Part shown: piece after piece, positions 52,401 to 61,022 of the stretch
Numbering within the stretch: position 1 is the first letter of the stretch
Layout: the number at the start of each line of letters is the position of its first letter
Assembly: GCF_003419895.1 (NCBI RefSeq)
Contig: NZ_QPMM01000006.1
Coordinates: 434,001-498,000 of the forward strand
Source: Chitinophaga silvatica
GTDB lineage: Bacteria; Bacteroidota; Bacteroidia; Chitinophagales; Chitinophagaceae
Length of the DNA: 64,000 nucleotides
Direction of reading: 5' to 3'
The notes under the pieces: generated by a model
Database searches by the model: none
The model's input: only the letters and a program-made list of their open reading frames with translations
Told to the model about the DNA's origin: nothing
Program-made: the position numbers and the translations under genes

Positions 52401-52698
52401 TCAGGAAGTTGCTTCTTCTCCAAGTACTTCCGGTGCACCAAATTCTTATTTCGTAGAAAATGGTTCTTATCTGCGTCTGAAAAATATGCAGATCGGATAT
52501 ACTATTCCTCCCTATATCCTGAAAAGAGTTGGTATTCAAAAATTCAGAGTGTATGCACAAGCTGCCAATCTGTTCACTATTACCAAATATACAGGTATAG
52601 ATCCTGAAGTAACTGGTAGTACACAGAATTTTGGTCTTGATGAAGGTGCTTATCCTAACCAACGCCAATACTTGATTGGTGTAAATGTGGGCTTCTGA
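49474..52698 (+). CDS. SusC-family TonB-dependent outer-membrane receptor
   Basis: 1074 aa. Signal peptide MKKYFNRALAALFGLLLLLA...FAQ. Residues about 28-110 form a carboxypeptidase-D-regulatory-like domain (SGKVSDKASGNPLPGVSVSI, GTATDPNGNFSLDV, FSFVGYDPKEVVV). The plug domain (about 115-225) includes VVVTGYASQKKKDLTGAV, GQVSGITVLGSGQPGQEPQVKIRGVNTF and GAASIYGARAANGVIIITTKRG. The rest is a large TonB barrel ending YLIGVNVGF. It transports an oligosaccharide or similar ligand with SusD, which starts 29 bp downstream. The substrate is not readable, but the GH78-like neighbour suggests rhamnose-containing glycans. Confidence 0.97.
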   Translation: MKKYFNRALAALFGLLLLLAHSSVFAQANVSGKVSDKASGNPLPGVSVSIKGTNRGTATDPNGNFSLDVKSGATLVFSFVGYDPKEVVVKPGVLNVQLSEKIGSLEEVVVTGYASQKKKDLTGAVAVVKVENITKQPTSQIASQLQGQVSGITVLGSGQPGQEPQVKIRGVNTFGNNTPLYIVDGVAISNLADVNPNDVQTMQVLKDAGAASIYGARAANGVIIITTKRGTGKVTVNYDTYYGRQVPQGGNVWNLLNPQEQADLKWMAIKNSPGNPFKDAQYGNGTTPVLPDYIAPEGLKEGDPKVNPNLYFVNPNYKSAGDLKNFYRISKANKQGTDWFHEIFKPAPITSHNLSVAGGGDIGSYFFSFYYFNQQGTLTNTYNKRYAVRANTSFNVTDHIRVGENMEYSIISNPQIGILQEGSGIGMAFRELTIIPVYDIMGNYAGSSGKDLGNARNPVAIQDRFGRTKSLASRLLGNVYAEADFLKNFTVRTSFGGEIYNLDNNSFTLPEYENAENNSVNSFTETTGTGYDWTWTNTLTYHKNFSQKHDLKVLLGTEAYDSHFRTLTGTTTDYFTFDPNFTNLGTGTGTPTNGSSFGDDGLFSLFARVDYSYKDRYLLGALIRRDGSSRFGTDQQYGNFPAVSVAWRMSQEEFMKPISWISDLKVRAGYGIMGNQLNVTPSNKFIAYGFDRTSSFYAINGGTSTTKGFIRRQIGNPGAKWESNINSNIGIDATLFKGIFEFTLDYYNKEVRDLLYNPELAGVYGAATVPYSNVARMKNNGWDFSFAVNKQLTKDLKFTANGAFTSYKNKILAISESAPYFDLENRRFGSPIIRNAVGQSISEFYGYKIIGFWDSQAEVDAANAAAKAKFPDLKEYQAGAGMGRFKYADVNGDGKVDADDRTYLGNPNPKFTYGLNLGLTYKRFDFSVFFYGVQGNKIWNQVRWWTDFYPSFVSAKSKTALYDSWTPDHKNATAPIQEVASSPSTSGAPNSYFVENGSYLRLKNMQIGYTIPPYILKRVGIQKFRVYAQAANLFTITKYTGIDPEVTGSTQNFGLDEGAYPNQRQYLIGVNVGF

Positions 52699-52727
52699 TT
52701 TTTGTTGAACTGTTAAAATTGAATTAA

Positions 52728-54500
52728 ATGAAAACTTTAAGATATTCAGGTATTATTCTCTGCGCGGCACTGATAACTTCTGCCGCTTGTAAGAAGTCCT
52801 TCCTGGACCGCGCGCCTCAGGGGCTCCTTACTGAAGAAATTGTTGCAAACAAAGATGGAGTGAATTACCTTCTTGTGGGTGCTTATGCAGCATTGGACGG
52901 ACAGGGTAATGGTGCTGCTCTTGGTGGAGGAAATCCCTGGGAAGCCGCTCCTACCAACTGGATTTACGGAAGCGTTGTAGGCGGTGATGCTCACAAAGGT
53001 AGTAATGCCGGTGATCAGGAGCCTATCAATGAAATCGCTAAAAGCACTTACACTTCTGCCAACTCTTTCTTTAATACTAAATGGAAAGCAGTATTCGAAG
53101 GTGTGAGCCGCTGTAATCTTACTTTGCTGAAAATGGGGCAGGCTACTGATATGTCGGCCGATGAGCGTAAGCTCGTTGAAGCCCAGGCACGTTTCCTGCG
53201 TGGTCACTATTATTTTGAACTGAAGAAAATGTTCAATAATGTACCATGGATTACTGAAGCTACTGAAGATGTAAGAGTAGCTAATGATAAGGATATCTGG
53301 CCAAACATCGAAGCTGATTTCAAATTCGCAGTAGATAACCTGCCGGTTAATTTTTCGGGTGGTGATATTGCCAGAGCTAATAAATCTGCTGCTCAGGCTT
53401 ACCTGGCCAAGACCTATCTCTATCAGAAGAAATATCCTGAAGCATATGACCTGTTCAACACTGTAATTAATTCAGGACAGACTTCTGCAGGTGTAACCTA
53501 TAAACTTCCAAACAGGTTCGAAGATAATTTCGATGCTGCTACGAAGAGAAATAATCCGGAAGCAGTTTTCTTTATTGAGATGACTGCAAACGATGGCACC
53601 AACACTATTGCGAATGCCAACTCAGGTGAAATGCTGAATTTCCCGTACGACCCTAGTCCATTCGGTTGCTGTGGTTTCTTTCAGCCATCACAGGATCTGG
53701 TAAACTCTTACCGTGTAGATGCCGATGGTTTACCATTCCTCGATGATTATAATGATCATGCTATTAAGTCCGATAAGGATTCCAGCAGTGAAGACTCATT
53801 TACTCCGGATAAAGGATTTATAGATCCACGTTTGGACTGGACTGTTGGCCGTCGCGGTTTACCATATCACGACTGGGGTAATCACCCGGGTGCTAAATGG
53901 CAACGTGATCAGGGTTATGGAGGAGCTTATTCTCCTAAGAAAATGGTTTACTGGCAGAAAAATCAGGATTTGTATCACGATGCCCACTCCTGGGCTCCTG
54001 GTTCGGCCATTAATGTAAATCTGATTCGATTTGCAGATGTACTGTTAATGGGTGCAGAAGCTGCTGCCAATTCAGGTCATTTACCAGATGCCCTAAAATG
54101 GGTAAATCAGGTACGTGGCAGAATGGCGGATCATCCGGATGAATGGCTGCATAAGTATAATGATGCTACCAAAACATTCAGTACTTCCGAATATGCTGCA
54201 AACTATAAAATTGGGTTGTATTCTGATTTCCCAAGTAAAGATTTTGCAATGAAGGCTATTCAGTTCGAGCGCAAACTCGAATTAGCTACTGAAGGTCATC
54301 GTTTCTTTGATCTTTCCCGTTGGGGAATTGCAGGAACAGTACTGAATAAGTACTATGCTTACGAGCGTACTATTACACCAGATTTAATTGGTGCAATATT
54401 CACAGAGAAGAGAAATGAATACTTCCCGATTCCGCAACGCCAGGTGGATCTGACGCTGAAAAACGGACAACGTGTACTTACACAAAACCAGGGATACTAG
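52728..54500 (+). CDS. SusD-family glycan-binding outer-membrane lipoprotein
   Basis: 590 aa with a lipobox LITSAACKKS (Cys at residue 21). The TPR-like SusD fold is seen in SFLDRAPQGLLTEEIVANKDGVNYLLVGAYAAL, EAQARFLRGHYYFELKKMF and SAAQAYLAKTYLYQKKYPEAYDLFNTVI, and the C-terminal FAMKAIQFERKLELATEGHRFFDLSRWG and FPIPQRQVDLT. It caps the SusC barrel and captures the ligand. It is co-transcribed with SusC (29-bp gap) and followed by a terminator at 54522. Confidence 0.97.
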   Translation: MKTLRYSGIILCAALITSAACKKSFLDRAPQGLLTEEIVANKDGVNYLLVGAYAALDGQGNGAALGGGNPWEAAPTNWIYGSVVGGDAHKGSNAGDQEPINEIAKSTYTSANSFFNTKWKAVFEGVSRCNLTLLKMGQATDMSADERKLVEAQARFLRGHYYFELKKMFNNVPWITEATEDVRVANDKDIWPNIEADFKFAVDNLPVNFSGGDIARANKSAAQAYLAKTYLYQKKYPEAYDLFNTVINSGQTSAGVTYKLPNRFEDNFDAATKRNNPEAVFFIEMTANDGTNTIANANSGEMLNFPYDPSPFGCCGFFQPSQDLVNSYRVDADGLPFLDDYNDHAIKSDKDSSSEDSFTPDKGFIDPRLDWTVGRRGLPYHDWGNHPGAKWQRDQGYGGAYSPKKMVYWQKNQDLYHDAHSWAPGSAINVNLIRFADVLLMGAEAAANSGHLPDALKWVNQVRGRMADHPDEWLHKYNDATKTFSTSEYAANYKIGLYSDFPSKDFAMKAIQFERKLELATEGHRFFDLSRWGIAGTVLNKYYAYERTITPDLIGAIFTEKRNEYFPIPQRQVDLTLKNGQRVLTQNQGY

Positions 54501-54521
54501 TCATAATTCGAGCACTAACAT

Positions 54522-54558
54522 AAAGGGTTTCCTGCATTATGCGGGAAACCTTTTTTTC
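54522..54558 (+). terminator. Terminator after SusD
   Basis: GGTTTCC-T-GC (54526-54535) pairs with GC-G-GGAAACC (54541-54550), followed by seven T residues. Confidence 0.85.
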
Positions 54559-54611
54559 GAGACATGCTACTAAATCAATCATTGCTTATCTTACTGAAAA
54601 TAATTTGATTC

Positions 54612-56111
54612 ATGTTGCGTCACCTCAGCTTATGGGGGCTGTTGCTTCTTAGTTTCAACGCTTGCCAACAACCCGAAAAAGGAAAAGTATTAGCCGATAA
54701 GTATTGTTCCGGATGTCATTTACCCGTTACTCCGGATATGTTGGATAAGAAAACCTGGACCGATAATGTTTTACCTGCGATGGCACTCCGCCTGGGTATT
54801 AAAGTCTGGTCAGGAACCAAATATTATCCACCTATGAAAGGAGATGGAGCCTCCAGCATCAGTATTGAAGATTGGAATACGATTGTAGATTATTTTAAAA
54901 CCAATGCACCGGATAAACTACCTGTTGCCAAGCACCCCGTGGCCTGGCAACACGATTGGGCAAATTTCGAGCTTAAAACCCCTCATTTTACGGATACTAC
55001 TTTTAAAGCCGCAACAACTTTAGTGAGTTTTTATCCATCGAATGGCGCAATTCTAACAAGTGATGGTCTCAATACTTTAACAAAGTGGGATAAACAGCTA
55101 AATCCCATACATACATGGCAATTGCCATCACCTGCTGTATCCGCTAAATATCAAATAGATACCTCTGATAATAGCATACATACAATCCTTACAGAAATTG
55201 GTAACCTGAGAGCCCTGGATGCTCCTGCAGGTATTATCACCAGTTTAAATACTGATGATACCAGCAGCAAGCAAAAGGATATTATGGCCTTTTTGAAGAG
55301 ACCAGTTGCTACATTAACGGCCGATTTTAATAAGGATGGATTAAATGATCTGTTGGTTTGTGCCTTTGGACATAATCAGGGTGGCTTATATCAATTGCAA
55401 CAACAACCGGATCACTCCTGGAAACAATTGCCAATCTGGGAAGTACCAGGCGCTATACACGCCGAAGTAGGAGATTTCAACAATGATGGATATCCGGATA
55501 TTATTGCGCTGTTTGCAGCCGGGGATGAAGGAATCTGGTTGTTTGAAAATGATAAAAAGAATGGATTTATATCAAAAAATCTATTGAGATTCCCTCCGCT
55601 TTATGGATCTACAAGCTTTCAGTTGATAGATTTTAATAATGATGGAAAGCTCGATATCCTTTATACCGCCGGCGATAATGCAGATTATTCCATGGTGCTT
55701 AAACCTTACCATGGAATTTACGTCTATATAAATCAGGGTAACTGGAAATTTGAGCAGGCATGGCATTATCCGATAAATGGCTGTACTAAAGCAATAGCTG
55801 CCGACTTTAATGGAGATGGAAAAATTGATATCGCTTCCATTGCTTTCTTTGCAGATTTTAAGAACTTGCCATCAGAGAAGTTTCTTTATTTTGAAGGAGG
55901 TAAAAAGTCACTGGATTTTACTGTTCATGCAATCCCCATAGAAAAGGAAGGAAGATGGATTTCTATGGATGTAAATGACTATGATCAGGATGGTGATTTG
56001 GATATAGTACTAGGAAACTATGCAGCCGGATTTTTAATACTCGATCAATATAAGCCTGACTGGAAAGAATATCAGCCTTTTATAATACTAGAGAATAAAT
56101 CTAAAAAATAA
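54612..56111 (+). CDS. Lipoprotein with haem-binding motif and FG-GAP/VCBS repeats
   Basis: 499 aa. Lipobox LLSFNACQQP (Cys 18). Residues 32-36 are CSGCH, a c-type haem motif, in a cytochrome-like N-terminal domain (GKVLADKYCSGCHLPVTPD, VLPAMALRLG). Residues about 200-490 are FG-GAP/VCBS repeats with Asp-rich calcium-binding loops: DFNKDGLNDLLVCAF, DFNNDGYPDIIALFA, DFNNDGKLDILYTAGD, DFNGDGKIDIASIAFF, DYDQDGDLDIVLGNY. This predicts a surface-anchored, redox-capable beta-propeller protein. It follows the SusC/D pair after a terminator; its own promoter is not clear. Confidence 0.88.
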   Translation: MLRHLSLWGLLLLSFNACQQPEKGKVLADKYCSGCHLPVTPDMLDKKTWTDNVLPAMALRLGIKVWSGTKYYPPMKGDGASSISIEDWNTIVDYFKTNAPDKLPVAKHPVAWQHDWANFELKTPHFTDTTFKAATTLVSFYPSNGAILTSDGLNTLTKWDKQLNPIHTWQLPSPAVSAKYQIDTSDNSIHTILTEIGNLRALDAPAGIITSLNTDDTSSKQKDIMAFLKRPVATLTADFNKDGLNDLLVCAFGHNQGGLYQLQQQPDHSWKQLPIWEVPGAIHAEVGDFNNDGYPDIIALFAAGDEGIWLFENDKKNGFISKNLLRFPPLYGSTSFQLIDFNNDGKLDILYTAGDNADYSMVLKPYHGIYVYINQGNWKFEQAWHYPINGCTKAIAADFNGDGKIDIASIAFFADFKNLPSEKFLYFEGGKKSLDFTVHAIPIEKEGRWISMDVNDYDQDGDLDIVLGNYAAGFLILDQYKPDWKEYQPFIILENKSKK

Positions 56112-56532
56112 CTATAGTGTAAAATTGAATTGTTTATTTGGAATAAAAATAGAAATACGTATCTTACGGCCGCATTCTATCGGTTGCACTAAGAACAAAA
56201 TGAAGGTCATAGCTTATGGAGAAATATTTACACATATTTGTGTATTTCCTCATCATTTGGCCAAACCACATATTAAACTACTAACATAACTTTTAAGTGT
56301 TATGTTATTCAAGATATCCTGATGCATAATCAGGTTTTAGAATGGCGGAAGGAGAGGCAGTGATGCCTCTCTTTTATTTTATGTACACCTGCCTGACGTT
56401 CAACCAAAATTCAATTCATTTTTCCCGCTTTTTTGACCTTTTATCATAAAAAATAATTGAAATGAGTAAAAATCCCATTATTACCGGTAATTTTATTCTG
56501 TAATCAGTCTATAATATAAAAAAAGTGAATCA
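56112..56532. other. Intergenic region before eboA
   Basis: About 420 bp. It contains the terminator-like hairpin at 56352-56380 and little else. No consensus promoter box was found close to eboA; the region GTAATCAGTCTATAATATAA (56501-56520) is a weak candidate. Confidence 0.4.
56352..56380 (+). terminator. Terminator-like hairpin before the ebo cluster
   Basis: GAGAGGCA (56352-56359) and TGCCTCTC (56364-56371) around GTGA, followed by TTTTATTTT. It is 240 bp after the FG-GAP gene, so it isolates the ebo operon from upstream transcription. Confidence 0.8.
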
Positions 56533-57420
56533 GTGGCAGAATATGTATACGATTTGGATAGCGTGAGTAAACTGCTTAATAGGATTATTCAATATAACAG
56601 TAGCGAAAAAGCCAGCAATTGGCTGCAGCAACGCAGAGATGTTCAGCAAACTACAAATGCCATCTCCCAGTTCAACCAGACATTTACCGCTATTCCACGT
56701 TTTGTAGGAAAAGAAACAATTAATGTTCAACCGGAAGACCTGGATCAGCTAAGTATACTGGTACCTGAATTTTTCGTACAGGGATGGACGTTAGACAGGC
56801 TTGTTAGAGTATGGTGGTTGTTGCAACTACCTGCCAGCAACAAAAATGATTATGTTGCAGCAATTGAAAATCTCTTTAATGCTGCCGAGATGAATGAACT
56901 CGCAGCTTTATATAGCGCCTTACCTCTTCTGGCATGGCCGGAAGAATGGATAGCAAGAACCAGCGAAGGTATCAGATCAAATATTGGAATAGTTCAGGAA
57001 GCAATTATGCTCAATAATCCCTTCCCCGCCAATTATCTTTCAGAACCCGCCTGGAACCAACTGGTAATGAAGGCTATCTTTACTGATAAACCGCTGCATA
57101 GGATAGTAGGTCTGGATCGCAGAGCTAATGCCGCTTTGGCTAATATTCTGACTGATTTCGCCCACGAACGCTGGGCTGCCGGCAGAACTTTAGATCCTAT
57201 GCAATGGAGAGTGCTTATCAATTTCATTACAGAAGATAATCTTGCTGATATTGCACGCATTGCAAGTTCCGTTGTTCCCGCCGAACGCGAAGCTGCAGCA
57301 ATTGTTTGCACGCAGACTAAATTTGAGCCTGCAAAAAAGCTTATTCCGGCCGATTTAGCAGATGCCGTGCGCAATGGTGAAATTAATTGGAACTCCATCG
57401 CCGAAAAAACAATTAAATAA
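56533..57420 (+). CDS. eboA: EboA domain protein
   Basis: 295 aa with a GTG start at 56533. All-helical protein of the EboA family: TLDRLVRVWWLLQLPA, LYSALPLLAWPEEWIARTSEGIRSNIG, IFTDKPLHRIVGLDRRANAALANILTDFAHERWAAGR and the final DLADAVRNGEINW. EboA is the first gene of the conserved eboABC(DEF) cluster of Bacteroidota, cyanobacteria and eustigmatophyte plastids. The cluster is thought to help export or traffic a secondary metabolite precursor. The precise role of EboA is not known. EboB begins 19 bp downstream. Confidence 0.93.
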   Translation: MAEYVYDLDSVSKLLNRIIQYNSSEKASNWLQQRRDVQQTTNAISQFNQTFTAIPRFVGKETINVQPEDLDQLSILVPEFFVQGWTLDRLVRVWWLLQLPASNKNDYVAAIENLFNAAEMNELAALYSALPLLAWPEEWIARTSEGIRSNIGIVQEAIMLNNPFPANYLSEPAWNQLVMKAIFTDKPLHRIVGLDRRANAALANILTDFAHERWAAGRTLDPMQWRVLINFITEDNLADIARIASSVVPAEREAAAIVCTQTKFEPAKKLIPADLADAVRNGEINWNSIAEKTIK

Positions 57421-57439
57421 CTCAAAAAATTAGATTGAT

Positions 57440-58426
57440 ATGTGCGGAATCTATGATTTAACGGAGAAAGATTTACAGCCATTAACTTATACACCGGCTT
57501 TTCTTGATAAAATCAAAGGCATGCGATTTTTCGATCCGCATGTGCATATGACTGCCAGAACTACCGACGATTATCAGGCAATGGCTGATGCCGGTATCGT
57601 GGCGATTATTGAACCGGCATTTTGGTTAGGACAGCCAAGAACCGGCGTCGACTCATTCCGTGACTACTTTAGCAGTCTGCTGGGCTGGGAAAGGTTCAGA
57701 TCTTCCCAATTTGGAATTAAACACTACTGCACTATCGGATTAAACTCCAAGGAAGCTAATAACGAGAAATTAGCAGAAGCAGTAATGGAAATTCTTCCTC
57801 AATTCATTTATAAAGAAGGAGTAGTGGGTGTTGGTGAAATCGGATTTGATGACCAAACTGCCCTGGAAGAAAAATATTATCGCGCGCAGCTGGAACTGGC
57901 AAAAGAGGCAGGATTACCTGTTCAGATCCATACTCCGCACCGCGATAAGAAAAAAGGTACCCAGAGAAGTATGGACATTGCCCTCGAGCATGGTCTGGAG
58001 CCTCACATGATAATTGTAGATCACAATAACGAAGAAACCGTAAAAGAAGTCCTGGACCGGGGTTTCTGGGCTGCTTTTACCATTTATCCATTCACCAAAA
58101 TGGGAAATGAAAGAATGGTGGAAGTAGTAAAACAATATGGTAGTGAACGTATTATGGTTAACTCCGCCGCCGATTGGGGAATCAGCGATCCTCTCGCTGT
58201 ACCTAAAACCGCAGCCTTAATGCACGAAAGTGGTATTGACTTGAATGACATTCATTTGGTAACTTACGCCAACGCTGTAAAAGCCTTCGCACAAAGTGGA
58301 CAAATTGACGAAGCAGACTTTGATCTTGCAAAAAACATTGATCAAAGCGAGAAATTTAATGGTAGTTCTATTTTGCGCGGTGGACAACAGCCCCGAATTG
58401 ATAAGAATACGACCATCATCCGGTAA
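57440..58426 (+). CDS. eboB: EboB, TatD-type metal-dependent hydrolase
   Basis: 328 aa TIM-barrel hydrolase. Metal-site motifs are FFDPHVHMTAR (HxH at the first strand), GVGEIGFDD (Glu), QIHTPHRDKKKG and VDHNNEET (His ligands), and NSAADWGISDPLAVP (Asp). It differs from TatD DNases by the FDPHVH opening. It is the second ebo gene and presumably hydrolyses a pathway intermediate. The start at MCGIYDL is chosen because it precedes a conserved-looking stretch; a later Met (MRFFDPHVH) is possible. Confidence 0.92.
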   Translation: MCGIYDLTEKDLQPLTYTPAFLDKIKGMRFFDPHVHMTARTTDDYQAMADAGIVAIIEPAFWLGQPRTGVDSFRDYFSSLLGWERFRSSQFGIKHYCTIGLNSKEANNEKLAEAVMEILPQFIYKEGVVGVGEIGFDDQTALEEKYYRAQLELAKEAGLPVQIHTPHRDKKKGTQRSMDIALEHGLEPHMIIVDHNNEETVKEVLDRGFWAAFTIYPFTKMGNERMVEVVKQYGSERIMVNSAADWGISDPLAVPKTAALMHESGIDLNDIHLVTYANAVKAFAQSGQIDEADFDLAKNIDQSEKFNGSSILRGGQQPRIDKNTTIIR

Positions 58427-58479
58427 GGCCAGACAGTATCGTTTCTGCTGGCAATAAACCATGAAAACCTAATGACACG

Positions 58480-59400
58480 GTGACTTACATTGTTAGCAAA
58501 TTGATTGGATATCTGCGCCTGATGCGACCAGCCAATATTATAACTGCAATAGCAGATATACTGGCTGGTGTTGCTATTTCAGGCTATTTAATAAATATAT
58601 CATTAGATACATTATCACTTGATTTCATACTCCCTGTAGCTTGCTTATGCCTTGCTACTATTGGATTGTATGGAGGTGGAGTAGTTTTTAATGATGTTTT
58701 TGATGCAGAATTAGATAAAATTGAAAGGCCGGAAAGGCCCATCCCTGGCGGAGTAATTTCAAAAACTCAGGCTATTATTCTAGGTAGCTATTTATTCCTT
58801 GTTGGTATTTTGGCTGCCTTCTCAGTAGGCGGACTAACTGGCTACTCCGGCTGGCTGGCTGTTGCAATTACTATCAGTTGTCTTGTTTATGACAAGTGGG
58901 GAAAACATCAGCAACTATTAGGACCCCTGAATATGGGATTATGCAGAGGGTTAAATCTACTCCTCGGAATCAGCATTGTATCCAATGCCCTCGAAACCTA
59001 TTGGTGGATGGGGATCATCCCTATATTCTATATCGCTGCTGTAACAAATATCAGCAGAGGTGAAGTGCATGGAGGTAGTATCAAAAGTCTGAAACTAACA
59101 GCCTGGATTTATGCTGCCGTATACGGAACCATGACTGTATTAGCCATACTTCATAATCGTATCTATACTGCAGCTCCATTCATCATCCTGTTTGCAGTGA
59201 TGATCAATTTACCACTCTTTAAGGCAATGAAAAATCCAATTGGGCCTAACATCGGCAAAGCTGTAAAGGGAGGGATTATTGCTTTAGTTGTGATGAATGC
59301 GGCGTGGGTAGCTGCATTTGCTACTTTGCCATATGCTTTGGTAGTATTACTGCTGCTCCCAATCTCTATGATACTGGGAAAATTATTTGCTGTTACTTAA
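58480..59400 (+). CDS. eboC: EboC, UbiA-like prenyltransferase family membrane protein
   Basis: 306 aa with about eight transmembrane helices and a GTG start at 58480 (an upstream in-frame stop at 58462 excludes an earlier start). UbiA motifs are LMRPANIITAIADILAGVAISG, NDVFDAELDKIERPERPIPGG (Asp-rich NDxxDxxxD) and YDKWGKHQQLLGPLNMGLCRGLNLLLG. It acts in the inner membrane, possibly prenylating or anchoring the pathway metabolite. It is the last ebo gene before an interruption; the following two-component genes run the other way and end 8 bp after its stop. Confidence 0.93.
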   Translation: MTYIVSKLIGYLRLMRPANIITAIADILAGVAISGYLINISLDTLSLDFILPVACLCLATIGLYGGGVVFNDVFDAELDKIERPERPIPGGVISKTQAIILGSYLFLVGILAAFSVGGLTGYSGWLAVAITISCLVYDKWGKHQQLLGPLNMGLCRGLNLLLGISIVSNALETYWWMGIIPIFYIAAVTNISRGEVHGGSIKSLKLTAWIYAAVYGTMTVLAILHNRIYTAAPFIILFAVMINLPLFKAMKNPIGPNIGKAVKGGIIALVVMNAAWVAAFATLPYALVVLLLLPISMILGKLFAVT

Positions 59401-59407
59401 GCTATAT

Positions 59408-60046
59408 CTATTCTATTAGCCCTCGCTTGAGGGCTTCTTTCACTAAACCTGCTGTATTTTTTACAGCAAGTTTTTGTGTGAGGTTTAGTCTGTGTGTTTC
59501 TACTGTCCGTAAACTGATAAATAAGGTATCAGCAATTTCCTGATTAGAATGTTCCTCAGCAATTAATTTCAGTATTTCTTTCTCCCGTCTGGTAAGTGGA
59601 ATATCAAAACCATTCCTCTTCTGACCTGTAAGCATTTCATCGAGTAACTGATGCTTGATAGATTCATCAAGATATTGATCACCAGCATAAACAGTTTCTA
59701 TTGCTTTACACAGCTTAGGAGGATTTACATTTTTAAGAAGATAACCCGAAGCTCCGTTTCTTAGCATTTGTTTGATATAATGAGATTCCATGAAACTGCT
59801 CAAAGCAATAATTCGTATCTCCGGATATTTCTTCTTCACCATTTTACATAACTCCAATCCGTCTATCTCCGGCATTTGTATATCTAACAATAAGATATCA
59901 GGATTAACCTCCGGAAGTGCTGACATCAAAGCGGTAGGCAGATTGCTTTCATATACTATCTCAAATTGAGGAAATGGGGATAACATCGCTTTAACCCCGC
60001 TAATAACCAGTAAATGATCGTCCGTAATTGCTACCCTTATCGACAT
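59408..60046 (-). CDS. LuxR/NarL-type response regulator
   Basis: 212 aa from the ATG at 60046; an in-frame start at 60127 would run into the kinase gene. N-terminal receiver: MSIRVAITDDHLLVISGVKAML, phospho-Asp in LLLDIQMPEIDGLEL, Lys in LLKNVNPP. C-terminal LuxR HTH: TRREKEILKLIAEEHSNQEIADTLFISLRTVETHRLNLTQKL. The partner kinase gene ends 10 bp upstream. It lies inside the ebo cluster on the opposite strand and is a plausible ebo regulator. Confidence 0.93.
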   Translation of the reverse strand: MSIRVAITDDHLLVISGVKAMLSPFPQFEIVYESNLPTALMSALPEVNPDILLLDIQMPEIDGLELCKMVKKKYPEIRIIALSSFMESHYIKQMLRNGASGYLLKNVNPPKLCKAIETVYAGDQYLDESIKHQLLDEMLTGQKRNGFDIPLTRREKEILKLIAEEHSNQEIADTLFISLRTVETHRLNLTQKLAVKNTAGLVKEALKRGLIE

Positions 60047-60056
60047 ATCAAAAGTT

Positions 60057-61022
60057 TTAGATAGCAACTTGCAGATCAGGAGACTGCATAAATGAAATAT
60101 TGAACTCCATATACGCAGTGGTGCCACTATCAGGAATTGTAGTAAGGGTCAGCTGACCATTCAGAGAAGTGATCCGCTCCTTCAGATTTGTAAGGCCAAT
60201 TCCATTTTGTTTTTGAGAGATCGACTTAAACCCCACTCCATTATCTTCAACTGTGATGGTCAGACAATCATTGTGCTGTGTTAGTTGCACAATTGCTTCT
60301 GTTGCCTTGGAATGTTTGATGATGTTGGTAATCAATTCCTGTACAACTCTATATATAGAAAGCTCATAATTACTGTGGAAACGTTGTATTTTTCCTACAG
60401 TGCAAAATGTAATAAGTAACATACTTGAGTGACTTACTTTTTGGCAGAAACCTTCAAGTGCCGAAACTAAACCATGTTGATTGAGTTTATCCGGCATCAG
60501 GTTATGCGAAGTTTTACGTACCTCAAGTATGGCATCATCAAGAATTTCCAACGCATGATCGAATTCATAATCATATTTCAAATATGAATTTTGGTATCTT
60601 AATGCTCCGAAATGCATTCTGACAGCTGATAATAAACCTCCTATGCCATCGTGCAGGTCTCTCGATATCCGTTTCCGTTCTTTCTCTTCCCCTTTCATTA
60701 TTGCTTCCTGTATCTCTATTTCTTTAGCTTCCCGCAACGTTTGAAGTAACAAATAGCATTTCCTACGTTGATTGTAAATTACAAAACACCCCAGTAACAT
60801 AATTAATGCAAAACCGGCAAAACAGATACTGACCCAATAAGTTTGTTGTTGAATCACTAGATCTTTATTGATCACGAGCAACTGATTTTCAATTAAGAGT
60901 TTCTCTTGCCCGCCTGCCTGAAACTGTAATTTCTGCATTAGTCTCAGTAGGCTATTGTGCTGCAATTGCAGCGATTGGTTTTCTAGCCAATTATGAATTG
61001 TCAAGAATATTATTCTCCACAT
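60057..61022 (-). CDS. Sensor histidine kinase (HisKA_3 type)
   Basis: 321 aa. Residues about 30-60 and a transmembrane helix at about 58-82 (WVSICFAGFALIMLLGCFVIY) form the input part, which is short. A coiled coil precedes the H-box KRISRDLHDGIGGLLSAVRMHF (His about 122). HATPase motifs are IYRVVQELITNIIKHSKATEA, VEDNGVGF and QNGIGLTNLKERI. It lacks a large sensor domain, so the signal is probably detected by a membrane or another protein. It is co-transcribed with the response regulator, 10 bp apart. Confidence 0.92.
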   Translation of the reverse strand: MWRIIFLTIHNWLENQSLQLQHNSLLRLMQKLQFQAGGQEKLLIENQLLVINKDLVIQQQTYWVSICFAGFALIMLLGCFVIYNQRRKCYLLLQTLREAKEIEIQEAIMKGEEKERKRISRDLHDGIGGLLSAVRMHFGALRYQNSYLKYDYEFDHALEILDDAILEVRKTSHNLMPDKLNQHGLVSALEGFCQKVSHSSMLLITFCTVGKIQRFHSNYELSIYRVVQELITNIIKHSKATEAIVQLTQHNDCLTITVEDNGVGFKSISQKQNGIGLTNLKERITSLNGQLTLTTIPDSGTTAYMEFNISFMQSPDLQVAI

